Source: Caldilineales bacterium (GTDB taxonomy: Bacteria > Chloroflexota > Anaerolineae > JAAEKA01). From it: DNA of 6,269 bases. The notes below the pieces were generated by a model, which did no database searches, was not told the origin of the DNA, and saw only the letters and a list, made by a program, of their open reading frames with translations. The stretch covers positions 1 to 6,269 of the forward strand of contig JAJTXO010000244.1 of the NCBI GenBank assembly GCA_021463315.1, written 5' to 3'. Positions 1 through 6,018 of this stretch are shown in pieces (position 1 is the first letter of the stretch; each line of letters starts with the position of its first letter). Made by a program: the position numbers and the translations under genes.

Positions 1-614
1 CCGGCGGCCTGAGGATGGCGGCTGGCCAGGCTGGCCCGAATGCCCACGCCCGCATCGACCACCGCCAGCGAGATATAGCGCTGGCCTTGCCGATCCCGCA
101 GAATCTGGGCCACGGCCAGCCCTTCCGTCTGGCTGTGATCCACCACGTTGTAGCACAGCTCCGACACCACCTTGCTGGCGTCCAGCACGTCGCCGGTGTC
201 GAAGCCCAAGCGCTGCTGGCTCTGGCTGACCAGAAAGGCCACCACGGTCTGCACGTCGCCGCGGGAGCGGATCGGGCTGAGCGGCAATGCGCCGCGGCGC
301 TCCTCGCTCAGCTCCTGTCCTGGCAGATTGCGCAGCTCAGCCCAGGGTCTGAGCGCCGCCGCCAGGCCGAGCTGCCCGGTTGTGGTGCGCGCGCCTGCGT
401 GCGAGGGCAAGACAATCACCACGCGATGCTGCCCTGCCAGCCGCTGGGCAGCCAGGCAAAGACAGGCCGCGCCATAGGGCTCGATGAAGGTCGCAGCCTG
501 CAGATCGATGGTGATCTCGGCGTCGTTGGCTGCCTGCTCGCTGGCCAGACGGGCCAGCAGACGGTCGCAGGCGGCCGCGTTCAGCCCATCGTTGCGCGCT
601 AACACCAAGCGCAT
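1..614 (-). CDS. STAS-like/GHKL ATPase signalling protein, C-terminus cut off by window edge
   Basis: The frame starts at an ATG (614-612) and stays open for 204 codons to the left edge, so the 3' end is missing. Residues about 33-70 look like a STAS domain: a strand ITIDLQ, then FIEPYGAACL leading into a helix, then a strand RVVIVLP. The usual phosphorylated Ser/Thr of anti-anti-sigma STAS proteins is replaced by E45-P46-Y47-G48. A linker follows, then a GHKL (histidine-kinase/anti-sigma type) ATPase. Its N-box is SELCYNVVDHS (E152, N156) and its G1 box is VVDAGVGI (D187, G189, G191); the later ATP-binding motifs lie outside the window. No His phosphoacceptor region is visible, so an anti-sigma-like or regulatory ATPase is more likely than a classical sensor kinase. 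The gene begins 2 nt after the nrdR stop without a good Shine-Dalgarno sequence, which suggests cotranscription and translational coupling. The target is unknown. Confidence 0.78.
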   Translation of the reverse strand, partial: MRLVLARNDGLNAAACDRLLARLASEQAANDAEITIDLQAATFIEPYGAACLCLAAQRLAGQHRVVIVLPSHAGARTTTGQLGLAAALRPWAELRNLPGQELSEERRGALPLSPIRSRGDVQTVVAFLVSQSQQRLGFDTGDVLDASKVVSELCYNVVDHSQTEGLAVAQILRDRQGQRYISLAVVDAGVGIRASLASRHPQAA

Positions 615-616
615 GA

Positions 617-1063
617 TCAGGCGGGTGTCAGCATGCGGCTGATGTGTACTTGCAGCGCCTCCAGGTCGCTCATCTGGAGGTAGACCATGGCAAAACGAAT
701 GTAGGCCATCGGGTCCAGGCGCTTCAGGTGTTCCAGCACGGTGGCGCCGACTACGCTGCTCTTGATCTCCACCCGGCCCATGGCCGACAGCGCATCCTCG
801 ATGGAGTCGACCATATCTTCGATGTCTGCCTGGGCGATGGGACGCTTGGCGCAGGCGGTCAGCACGCCATGCATCAGCTTCTGGCGATCATAGGGCTCGC
901 GGCGGCCGTCGCTCTTCAAAATCAACAGCGAGGCAGCCACATGTTCGTAGGTGGTGAATCGCTTGCTGCAGGCCTCGCACATGCGGCGACGCCGGATGCC
1001 GTCGCCGGTGGTGCGGGTGTCGATGACGCGCGAGCGATCTTCTCCGCAATGGGGGCACTTCAT
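617..1063 (-). CDS. nrdR: Transcriptional repressor NrdR (ribonucleotide reductase regulator)
   Basis: The protein has 148 residues, close to the usual family length of about 150, and matches NrdR along its whole length. Residues 1-45 form the zinc ribbon, with C3/C6 and C29/C32 as metal ligands, the basic IRRRR stretch (23-27) and the KRFTTYE signature (34-40). Residues about 47-137 form the ATP-cone, including LKSDGRREPYDRQKL and the AYIRFAMVY motif. Family members bind ATP or dATP through the cone and repress ribonucleotide reductase genes by binding paired NrdR boxes. The ATG is fixed by the family start MKCPHCG; the ribosome site is weak (GTGGA about 6 nt upstream). The gene has its own promoter and candidate NrdR boxes in a leader of roughly 175 nt, and it is followed after 2 nt by the STAS/ATPase gene. 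Confidence 0.97.
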   Translation of the reverse strand: MKCPHCGEDRSRVIDTRTTGDGIRRRRMCEACSKRFTTYEHVAASLLILKSDGRREPYDRQKLMHGVLTACAKRPIAQADIEDMVDSIEDALSAMGRVEIKSSVVGATVLEHLKRLDPMAYIRFAMVYLQMSDLEALQVHISRMLTPA

Positions 1064-1181
1064 TTGGGTTCCACGAGGTGAACTGTGTCCAACGCGCGTC
1101 GGCCACCCTCCCTTGCAGACGCAAAACGAGCGGCCTGGTGAGGAGCTGACAGCGCTTGATGCAATGAAAAAAACGGGTACG

Positions 1182-1197
1182 ATGGCCTATCTTGTGG
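1182..1197 (-). promoter_or_regulatory. Candidate NrdR box 2 (degenerate)
   Basis: On the minus strand this reads CCACAAGATAGGCCAT. It shares the left half of box 1 (C-A-C-A-A-x-A-T-A pattern) but lacks the right half, matching about 7 of 16 positions of the NrdR-box consensus acaCwAtATaTwGtgt. The main support is phasing: it starts 31 bp from box 1, with a 15-bp gap, which is the known three-helical-turn spacing of paired NrdR boxes. On its own it would not be called. Confidence 0.4.
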
Positions 1198-1257
1198 TGT
1201 GGTACAGACAAGCCACTATATGTTGTAGTCTGGCAGCACGGGCAATTGTACCACACG
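1197..1257. repeat. 10-bp inverted repeat spanning the nrdR promoter -10 and NrdR box 1
   Basis: GTGTGGTACA at 1197-1206 on the plus strand is perfectly repeated in inverted orientation as TGTACCACAC at 1248-1257. The arms are 51 bp apart centre to centre. One arm overlaps the first bases of the TACAAT -10 element and its spacer; the other abuts candidate NrdR box 2. With the predicted transcription start near 1238, one arm would not be transcribed, so this is more likely a DNA-level operator pair than an RNA stem. No regulator is recognised. Confidence 0.5.
1213..1228 (-). promoter_or_regulatory. Candidate NrdR box 1 (nrdR operator)
   Basis: The minus strand reads CTACAACATATAGTGG. It matches the NrdR-box consensus acaCwAtATaTwGtgt at 12 of 16 positions, including the core C, A, ATAT, A and GTG. 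It lies about 10-25 nt downstream of the transcription start predicted from the -10 at 1245-1250. Together with box 2 it suggests that NrdR represses its own operon by blocking polymerase. Autoregulation of nrdR is known in Streptomyces; here it is an inference. Confidence 0.6.
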
Positions 1258-1273
1258 TCCCCCTGCTTGACAA
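1245..1273 (-). promoter_or_regulatory. Sigma70/sigmaA-type promoter of nrdR
   Basis: On the minus strand a -35 TTGTCA (1273-1268, 5 of 6 consensus bases) is followed after exactly 17 bp by a -10 TACAAT (1250-1245, 5 of 6). Transcription should begin near 1238, giving a leader of about 175 nt before the nrdR ATG at 1063. The -35 overlaps the T-rich tail of the terminator at 1278-1305. This is the best promoter match I see in the window and it explains why nrdR is separated from ftsZ by 357 bp. Confidence 0.72.
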
Positions 1274-1305
1274 GACAAGCGACGCCTTGAAACCAAGGCG
1301 TCGCT
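1268..1305 (-). terminator. Intrinsic terminator after ftsZ
   Basis: A perfect 12-bp stem (arms 1278-1289 and 1294-1305) closes on a 4-nt loop (1290-1293; GTTT in the minus-strand RNA). On the minus strand it is followed by the interrupted T-rich tail TTGTCTTGTC. It lies 115 nt beyond the ftsZ stop and before the nrdR promoter, so it should end the ddl-ftsQ-ftsA-ftsZ transcript. The tail is not a pure U run, so some read-through into nrdR is possible. On the plus strand the stem is followed by GAATTTAAGG, which is not a good tail. Confidence 0.75.
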
Positions 1306-1420
1306 GAATTTAAGGTAACGTGGGATGGCAAGCGGCGCAGCGCTGCATCCGGCCGTCTGAGCAGGCAGGCCAGGTGCAGTGCTGCGTCCGCTGTGAGAAG
1401 GGACGAAGCTAGGGCGACAA

Positions 1421-2545
1421 TCAGGCTTGCTGGCGTTTGCGCAGAAAAGCCGGGATCTCCAGATCGTCGGGGTTGTAGGTGCGCACCGGGAAGGGCACGG
1501 TCTTGTCGCTGCGCTCGTGCGAGACGGCCGCGGGGAAGGGCCGCGCGTTGGACACCGGCTTGCGCGCCTCGGCGGCGATCTCGAAGCCGGTGGCGATCAC
1601 GGTCACCCGCAGCTCGCCGCTCATGTTGGGGTCGATCACCGCGCCGAAGATGATGTTGCACTCCGGGTGGGCCGTGGCGCGGATGATCTCAGCCGCCTCG
1701 TTCACCTCGTGCAGCGTCATGTCCATGCCGCCGGTGACGTTGAACAGGATGCTCTGCGCGCCGTCGATGCTGACATCCAGCAGCTTGCTGGCGATGGCCT
1801 GCTCCGCGGCCTGCTGGGCCCGGTTGTCGCCCGTGGCTGAGCCGATGGCCATCAACGCCGAGCCGCCGTTTTCCATCACCGCGCGCACGTCGGCGAAGTC
1901 CAGGTTGATCAGGCCAGGGATGGTGATCAGCTCGCTGATGCCCTGGATGCCCTGGCGCAACACGTCGTCGGCGATGGAGAAGGCGTCGCGGATGGTCGAT
2001 TTCTTGTCCACGATCTGCAGCAGGCGGTCGTTGGGGATCACGATCAGCGTGTCCACCTGCTCCTTGAGCCGTCGCATCCCCTCGTCCGCGGCGCGGCGGC
2101 GCTTGGCGCCTTCGAAGGTGAAGGGCCGGGTTACCACGCCGATGGTCAGCGCGCCGGCGTCCCTCGCCAGCTTGGCCACCACCGGCGCCGCGCCCGTGCC
2201 CGTGCCGCCGCCGATGCCCGCGGTCACGAACACCATGTCCGCGCCGTCTACGATGGAGCTCAGCTCCTCCTGGGACTCCAGCGCGGCCTTCTCGCCGATC
2301 TCCGGGTCGCCGCCCGCGCCCAGCCCGCGCGTCAGCTTGTCGCCGATGCGCATGCGCTGGGGAGAGTTGGCGTCCAGCAGGGCCTGGGCATCGGTGTTGA
2401 CCACGATAAACTCCACACCCTGGATGCCGGCCTCGATCATGCGGTTGACGGCGTTGCTGCCGCCGCCGCCCACGCCGACCACGCGGATCTTGGCGAAGTT
2501 GTCCACATAGCTCGGCTGTACGTCTCGTGTCGATTTGCGTGTCAT
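1421..2545 (-). CDS. ftsZ: Cell division protein FtsZ
   Basis: FtsZ is the tubulin-like GTPase that polymerises into the Z-ring on the inner face of the membrane. I start it at ATG 2545 (374 residues) because a strong Shine-Dalgarno sequence, GAGGAG, lies 7 nt upstream; an in-frame ATG at 2575 would add 10 residues but has no good ribosome site. The N-terminal GTP-binding domain shows GVGGGGSN (residues 24-31) and the tubulin signature GGGTGTG (112-118). The T7 catalytic loop NLDFAD is at 214-219, with both acidic residues present. A short linker of roughly 35 residues ends in the conserved C-terminal peptide DDLEIPAFLRKR, the docking site for FtsA and other anchors. The length is normal and nothing is broken. 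It follows ftsA after 170 nt containing a hairpin, and a terminator lies downstream. Confidence 0.98.
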   Translation of the reverse strand: MTRKSTRDVQPSYVDNFAKIRVVGVGGGGSNAVNRMIEAGIQGVEFIVVNTDAQALLDANSPQRMRIGDKLTRGLGAGGDPEIGEKAALESQEELSSIVDGADMVFVTAGIGGGTGTGAAPVVAKLARDAGALTIGVVTRPFTFEGAKRRRAADEGMRRLKEQVDTLIVIPNDRLLQIVDKKSTIRDAFSIADDVLRQGIQGISELITIPGLINLDFADVRAVMENGGSALMAIGSATGDNRAQQAAEQAIASKLLDVSIDGAQSILFNVTGGMDMTLHEVNEAAEIIRATAHPECNIIFGAVIDPNMSGELRVTVIATGFEIAAEARKPVSNARPFPAAVSHERSDKTVPFPVRTYNPDDLEIPAFLRKRQQA

Positions 2546-2552
2546 GTCGTCG

Positions 2553-2558
2553 CTCCTC
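2553..2558 (-). promoter_or_regulatory. Shine-Dalgarno site that decides the ftsZ start
   Basis: On the minus strand GAGGAG ends 7 nt before the ATG at 2545. It lies inside the reading frame that would result from the alternative ATG at 2575, which has only AGAGCGGG before it. This favours the shorter protein. Confidence 0.7.
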
Positions 2559-2633
2559 ACTGTGAATGAAGCCATCCCGCTCTGGAATGGACCGTGCCGC
2601 TTGCTAACGGCGTCGTCGAAGGCTCATGGTTGC

Positions 2634-2677
2634 CCAGGCCCGGAGCTGCGGCGTTTTCGCAGCTCTGGCTGGCCTGG
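2634..2677 (-). repeat. Two-part hairpin in the ftsA-ftsZ gap
   Basis: An inner 8-bp stem (arms 2643-2650 and 2658-2665, GAGCTGCG/CGCAGCTC, 7-nt loop) is stacked on an outer 7-bp stem (2634-2640 and 2671-2677, CCAGGCC/GGCCTGG). A 2/5-nt internal loop separates them. No T-run follows on either strand, so it is not a standard terminator. It could protect or process the ftsZ end of the mRNA and so set the FtsA:FtsZ ratio, but this is inferred. Confidence 0.6.
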
Positions 2678-2715
2678 CGCAGGTCGATAGACCGGCTGCT
2701 GGTCGAAGATCCCAT

Positions 2716-3942
2716 TCAACCGGGCAGCAGGTTTTTCAGCCAGCGCATCACCTTCTCCATGAAGGGGCTGCGCGGGCGCCGATCACTGAAATCACCCGAA
2801 AGCCACTGGTTGTGCAGCGCCCACAACAGCAGGCCCACGCCAGCGGCGTTGTCCGGGGTGCGCAGTTCAGGCGGCATGTGGGCCAGGCCGGCCGGAATGC
2901 CCACCCGCACCGGCAGTTGGGTCATCTGCTTGGCCAGCTCGCGCAGGCCAGGCAGTTGCGCGCTGCCGCCGGTCAGCACCAGCCCGGCCGGCGTCAGGCC
3001 ATCGTAGCCCGAGCGCTTGAGCTCGCGCAGCACCAGGCCGATCATCTCTTCAGCGCGCGCCTCCAGAATCTCGGCCACCAGTTGGCGCGGCACCGTGTGC
3101 GGGCCGTTTTCGCCGAACACGTCCACCGTCACATCCTGGTCCGGCGGCACCCGGCTGGCCAGCGCGCTGCCGAAGCGCAGCTTGAGCTGCTCAGCCGCCT
3201 CGAAGGGGGCGCCCAGGCCCACCGCCAGGTCGTGGGTCAGATGCTGGCCGCCCACATCCACCACCACCGTGTGCCACAGACTGCCCTTCATGAACATGGC
3301 CAGATCGGTGGTGCCGCCGCCGATGTCCACCGCGACCACGCCCATGTCCCGCTCGGCCTCGGTCAACACTGCCTCGCCCGCGGCCAGCGGCTCCAGCACC
3401 AGCTCTTCCACCTCGATGCCGTGGGTCTGGACGCAGCGCAGCAGGTTCCGCACCGCGCCCGTCGCTCCGGAGATCACCTGGGCGTCCACTGCCAGCCGGA
3501 AGCCGTGCATGCCGATCGGCTCCAGCAGGTCCTCTTGTTCATCCACGGCATAGCTGCGCGGCACCACATGGATGATCTCGCGGTTGTGGGGCAGGGCGAT
3601 GGCGCGCGCCGCCTCTTTGACGCGCGCCACATCCTCGGCCGCCACCACGCGGTTGCGCCCGATGGGCACGGCCCCTTTGCTGGGCTGAGCCTGGATGTGG
3701 CTGCCGGCGATGCCCACATAGGCGCGGCCGATGGACCGGTCCGCGGCCTGCTCAGCCTCTTCCACGGCCTGGCCGATGGCCGCGGTGGCGGCTGCCACGT
3801 TGGTCACCACGCCCTTGGTCATGCCGTCCGACGGCGCGCGACCATAGCCCACGATCTCCAGCTTGTCCTCGCCAGCGATCTCTGCGATGATCGCGCAGAC
3901 CTTGGTTGTTCCTACGTCGATGGCACAGATGGTGTCTGCCAC
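2716..3942 (-). CDS. ftsA: Cell division protein FtsA
   Basis: FtsA is the actin-like ATPase that tethers FtsZ filaments to the membrane. The start is GTG at 3942, with AAGGA 8 nt upstream (3951-3955), giving 408 residues, normal for the family. The phosphate-1 motif AIDVGTTK is at residues 7-14. The FtsA-specific 1C subdomain occupies about 84-163 and contains the family-typical PRSYAVDEQEDLLEPIGM region. The phosphate-2 motif DIGGGTTD is at 206-213 and the adenosine motif LVLTGGSAQLPGL at 321-333. The last residues (394-407), rich in Met, Trp, Leu and Lys, form the amphipathic membrane-targeting helix. The gap to ftsQ is 58 nt and GC-rich, with a small GGCGC/GCGCC hairpin (3962-3975) just before the ribosome site. 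The gene directly precedes ftsZ, as usual for the dcw cluster. Confidence 0.97.
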   Translation of the reverse strand: MADTICAIDVGTTKVCAIIAEIAGEDKLEIVGYGRAPSDGMTKGVVTNVAAATAAIGQAVEEAEQAADRSIGRAYVGIAGSHIQAQPSKGAVPIGRNRVVAAEDVARVKEAARAIALPHNREIIHVVPRSYAVDEQEDLLEPIGMHGFRLAVDAQVISGATGAVRNLLRCVQTHGIEVEELVLEPLAAGEAVLTEAERDMGVVAVDIGGGTTDLAMFMKGSLWHTVVVDVGGQHLTHDLAVGLGAPFEAAEQLKLRFGSALASRVPPDQDVTVDVFGENGPHTVPRQLVAEILEARAEEMIGLVLRELKRSGYDGLTPAGLVLTGGSAQLPGLRELAKQMTQLPVRVGIPAGLAHMPPELRTPDNAAGVGLLLWALHNQWLSGDFSDRRPRSPFMEKVMRWLKNLLPG

Positions 3943-4000
3943 AGTCTCGATCCTTCACGCGGGCGCCCAGGCGCCGACTGCTGGGCCGCGGCCGCTTCGG

Positions 4001-4885
4001 CTAGGGCGTCAGCCGCAGAAAATAGCCCTCTTGATCGCGCCAGTCGATCTCGGCCGGCGTTTGGCCCTGGCTGGCCAGGCTTTGGTGCAGCATCAGCAGC
4101 GATGCAGTGCGCTGGGCCATGCCCTCTGGATAGCCCAGCGAGACATAGGTGCCGCCAGGAAAGCGGAACTGCAGGCCCTTGATGCGGTCGTAGCCGAAAT
4201 CGATCACCTCGGGCGTCTGTTGGTGGAGCTGCTGCAGGCTGGCGACCAATTGCGGATCCAACCGCTGATCGGCCAGCGCAGTGCTGCCATCCAGATCCCA
4301 CAGCGCCGGCAGCGTCAGCGCCAGGCCGGCCGCCGCCTGCGCCTCGGCTGAGAGCACAGGCATGGTGACACCCTCGCGATCCACCCAGAACTCCTGGCCG
4401 TTGACCTTCCAGGCCACCAGCGGCTGGCGTTCCTCGATCTCGATCTGCACCAGGTTGGGCAGCGCCGTGCGCACGGTGGCCTGGCGCACATAGGGCAGCG
4501 CTTCGATCCGCTGGGCCACCGCGCGCTCGTCGACCCAAAAGATGCTGTAGCCGTCGATGCCGGCCTGACGATAGACCTGCTCGGCGCTGGTGATGTGCAG
4601 GCCGCGCATGGCTGCGGTCTGAACGTAGAACAGATCGCTGCTGAACAGCACCCCAACGGCGGCGATCAGGCCCACAGCCAGCAGAGCCGCCGCGACGCGC
4701 AGCGCCGACAGGCGGGGCCAGCGCCGGGCTGGCTGGCTGCTGCCCGCACGCAGCCCCGGCAGCAGCGCCTGTTCCTGGCGATGCTGTCGCCGCGCGGGCC
4801 GGCTGCGCCGCTTGGCTGGCTTGCCCAGGAACTCCTGTTGGCTGCTTTTGCGTCGTTTGACCGGGCGGTCTCTGCGCAGCGCCAT
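4001..4885 (-). CDS. ftsQ: Cell division protein FtsQ/DivIB
   Basis: FtsQ/DivIB is a single-pass membrane protein that links the cytoplasmic ring to the septal peptidoglycan synthase complex. From ATG 4885 it has 294 residues. Residues 1-60 form a very basic cytoplasmic tail (RRDRPVKRRK, KPAKRRSRPARR). One membrane helix spans about 62-81, followed by a POTRA domain (about 84-153: FYVQTAAMRGLHIT..., FWVDERAVAQRIEALPYVRQATVRTALPN in overlapping stretches) and the FtsQ-type beta domain with WKVNGQEFWVDREGV (159-173). The extracytoplasmic part is complete. Start choice: AGGA at 4898-4895 is 9 nt from ATG 4885 but only 3 nt from ATG 4891. The ATG at 4891 overlaps the ddl stop as ATGA and would add two residues. 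Either way translation is coupled to ddl. Sequence conservation in this family is low, so the call rests on topology and position. Confidence 0.93.
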   Translation of the reverse strand: MALRRDRPVKRRKSSQQEFLGKPAKRRSRPARRQHRQEQALLPGLRAGSSQPARRWPRLSALRVAAALLAVGLIAAVGVLFSSDLFYVQTAAMRGLHITSAEQVYRQAGIDGYSIFWVDERAVAQRIEALPYVRQATVRTALPNLVQIEIEERQPLVAWKVNGQEFWVDREGVTMPVLSAEAQAAAGLALTLPALWDLDGSTALADQRLDPQLVASLQQLHQQTPEVIDFGYDRIKGLQFRFPGGTYVSLGYPEGMAQRTASLLMLHQSLASQGQTPAEIDWRDQEGYFLRLTP

Positions 4886-4887
4886 GA

Positions 4888-6018
4888 TCATCCATCCTGC
4901 CGCGGGCTGAACGAGGTCTCGTTGCGGCTCTTGTCCCGGTGGCGCTCCAGCGCCAGCTCGATCAGCCGGTCCACCAATGGCCCAAAGGGCAGGCCGCTGG
5001 CCGCCCACAGCTTGGGGTACATGCTGATCGAGGTGAAACCCGGGATGGTGTTGACCTCGTTCAGGTAGAGCTGGCCGTTGTGGCGATCCAGCAGAAAGTC
5101 CACGCGCGCCATGCCCGCGCCGTCGAGGGCCAGAAACGCGGCCACAGCCAGCCGCTGCACCTCGGCCGTTTGCTCCGGCGTCAGCGGCGCGGGGATCAGC
5201 AGCGTCGAGTCGTCGGTGATATACTTGGCCGCGTAGTCGTAGAACTCGCGGCTGGGTATCACCTCGCCCGGCAGGGAGGCAGCCGGCGCATCGTTGCCCA
5301 GCACGCTGACCTCGATCTCGCGCGCGTCGATGCCCTGCTCGACGACCAGCTTGCGGTCGTAGCGGCTGGCCTCGTCCAGCGCCCGGCGCAGGCCGGCCCG
5401 GTCGGCCGCCTTGCTGATGCCCACGCTGGAGCCCAGGTTGGCCGGCTTGACGAACAGCGGATAGGGCAGTTGCGCCTCGATGGCCTCCAGCGTCGCGTCG
5501 GGCGCCCCCTGCCAGCGCTGCCGTTTGAGCGTCAGGTAGGGCGCCTGGGGCAGACCGTGGGCGGCAAAGAGCGCCTTGCTGGTCGCTTTGTCCATGCCCA
5601 CGGCCGAGGCCGCCACGCCGCAGCCCACGTAGGCAATGTCCGCCAGCTCCAGCAGGCCCTGCACCGTGCCATCCTCGCCCAGCGGGCCATGCAGCACCGG
5701 GAAGATGACATCCAGGCGGCGCAGCGCCTCGCTCTGCGGGATCAGGCCGCCGGGCGCTGGCTGGGGCAGGACGGTCGGGGCAAGGCCGGAAGCGGCCGGC
5801 ATCGGGCTGTCCGGCGTTGGCTGGGGCTGGCTAGGATCGGCCAACAGCGCGGCCGCGTGCTGGCCCAGCAGCCAGCGGCCCTGCTTGTCGATGGCCAGGA
5901 GGACCGTTTCGTAGCGCTCCGGATCCATGGCCGCGACCACCGCGCGCGCCGAACGCAGGCTCACCTCATGTTCGCCTGAACGTCCGCCAAACAACACGCC
6001 CACGCGCAGCTTGCTCAC
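4888..6018 (-). CDS. ddl: D-alanine--D-alanine ligase
   Basis: Ddl is a cytoplasmic ATP-grasp enzyme that joins two D-alanines for the peptidoglycan stem peptide. The start is GTG at 6018, preceded by GAGGTGAT, a long match to the 16S anti-Shine-Dalgarno tail; length is 376 residues. The N-terminal motif VLFGGRSGEHEVS is at residues 8-20, PVLHGPLGEDGTVQG at 107-121 and VGMDKATSK at 140-148. The ATP-grasp core contains VKPANLGSSVGISKA (190-204). REFYDYAAKY (257-266) is the omega-loop form typical of D-Ala-D-Ala rather than D-Ala-D-Lac ligases. ARVDFLL (304-310) and LNEVNTIPGFTSISMYP (319-335) carry metal and substrate contacts. A Pro-rich insert at about 61-96 makes it longer than DdlB, as in VanA-like long forms. 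Its stop overlaps or abuts the ftsQ start. No sign of damage. Confidence 0.97.
   Translation of the reverse strand: MSKLRVGVLFGGRSGEHEVSLRSARAVVAAMDPERYETVLLAIDKQGRWLLGQHAAALLADPSQPQPTPDSPMPAASGLAPTVLPQPAPGGLIPQSEALRRLDVIFPVLHGPLGEDGTVQGLLELADIAYVGCGVAASAVGMDKATSKALFAAHGLPQAPYLTLKRQRWQGAPDATLEAIEAQLPYPLFVKPANLGSSVGISKAADRAGLRRALDEASRYDRKLVVEQGIDAREIEVSVLGNDAPAASLPGEVIPSREFYDYAAKYITDDSTLLIPAPLTPEQTAEVQRLAVAAFLALDGAGMARVDFLLDRHNGQLYLNEVNTIPGFTSISMYPKLWAASGLPFGPLVDRLIELALERHRDKSRNETSFSPRQDG

Noticed and set aside
15..602. A 195-codon plus-strand frame at the left end
   Set aside because: The minus strand there encodes a recognisable STAS/GHKL ATPase with N-box and G1 motifs starting 2 nt after nrdR; the plus-strand product resembles nothing.
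1168..1174. A T7 run on the minus strand in the nrdR leader, as an attenuator
   Set aside because: No solid stem ends next to it; the best pairing (TGGC...GCCA around 1183-1215) has a 5-nt bulge and ends about 8 nt before the run.
1064..1181. A riboswitch in the roughly 175-nt nrdR leader
   Set aside because: I could not find the conserved core of any riboswitch class I know; only weak GC-rich pairings are visible.
1217..1245. A second nrdR promoter (TTGCCC, 17 bp, CATATA) with its -10 inside NrdR box 1
   Set aside because: The hexamers match consensus at only 4/6 and 3/6 positions, much weaker than the promoter 28 bp upstream. It would make a neat operator, so it is recorded here.
888..1661. 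A 257-codon minus-strand frame bridging the ftsZ end, the gap and the nrdR start
   Set aside because: It is out of frame with both genes, crosses the terminator and promoter, and has an Arg-rich shadow composition.
3962..3975. Terminator between ftsQ and ftsA
   Set aside because: The stem is only 5 bp with a 4-nt loop and has no T-run; it is likely a by-product of the GC-rich sequence.
2626..4182. A 518-codon open frame on the plus strand
   Set aside because: It lies antisense to ftsA and ftsQ, has a His/Gln/Arg-rich composition with no domain, and is explained by high third-position GC in the real genes. The same holds for the long plus-strand frames at 1479-2510 and 4939-5979.
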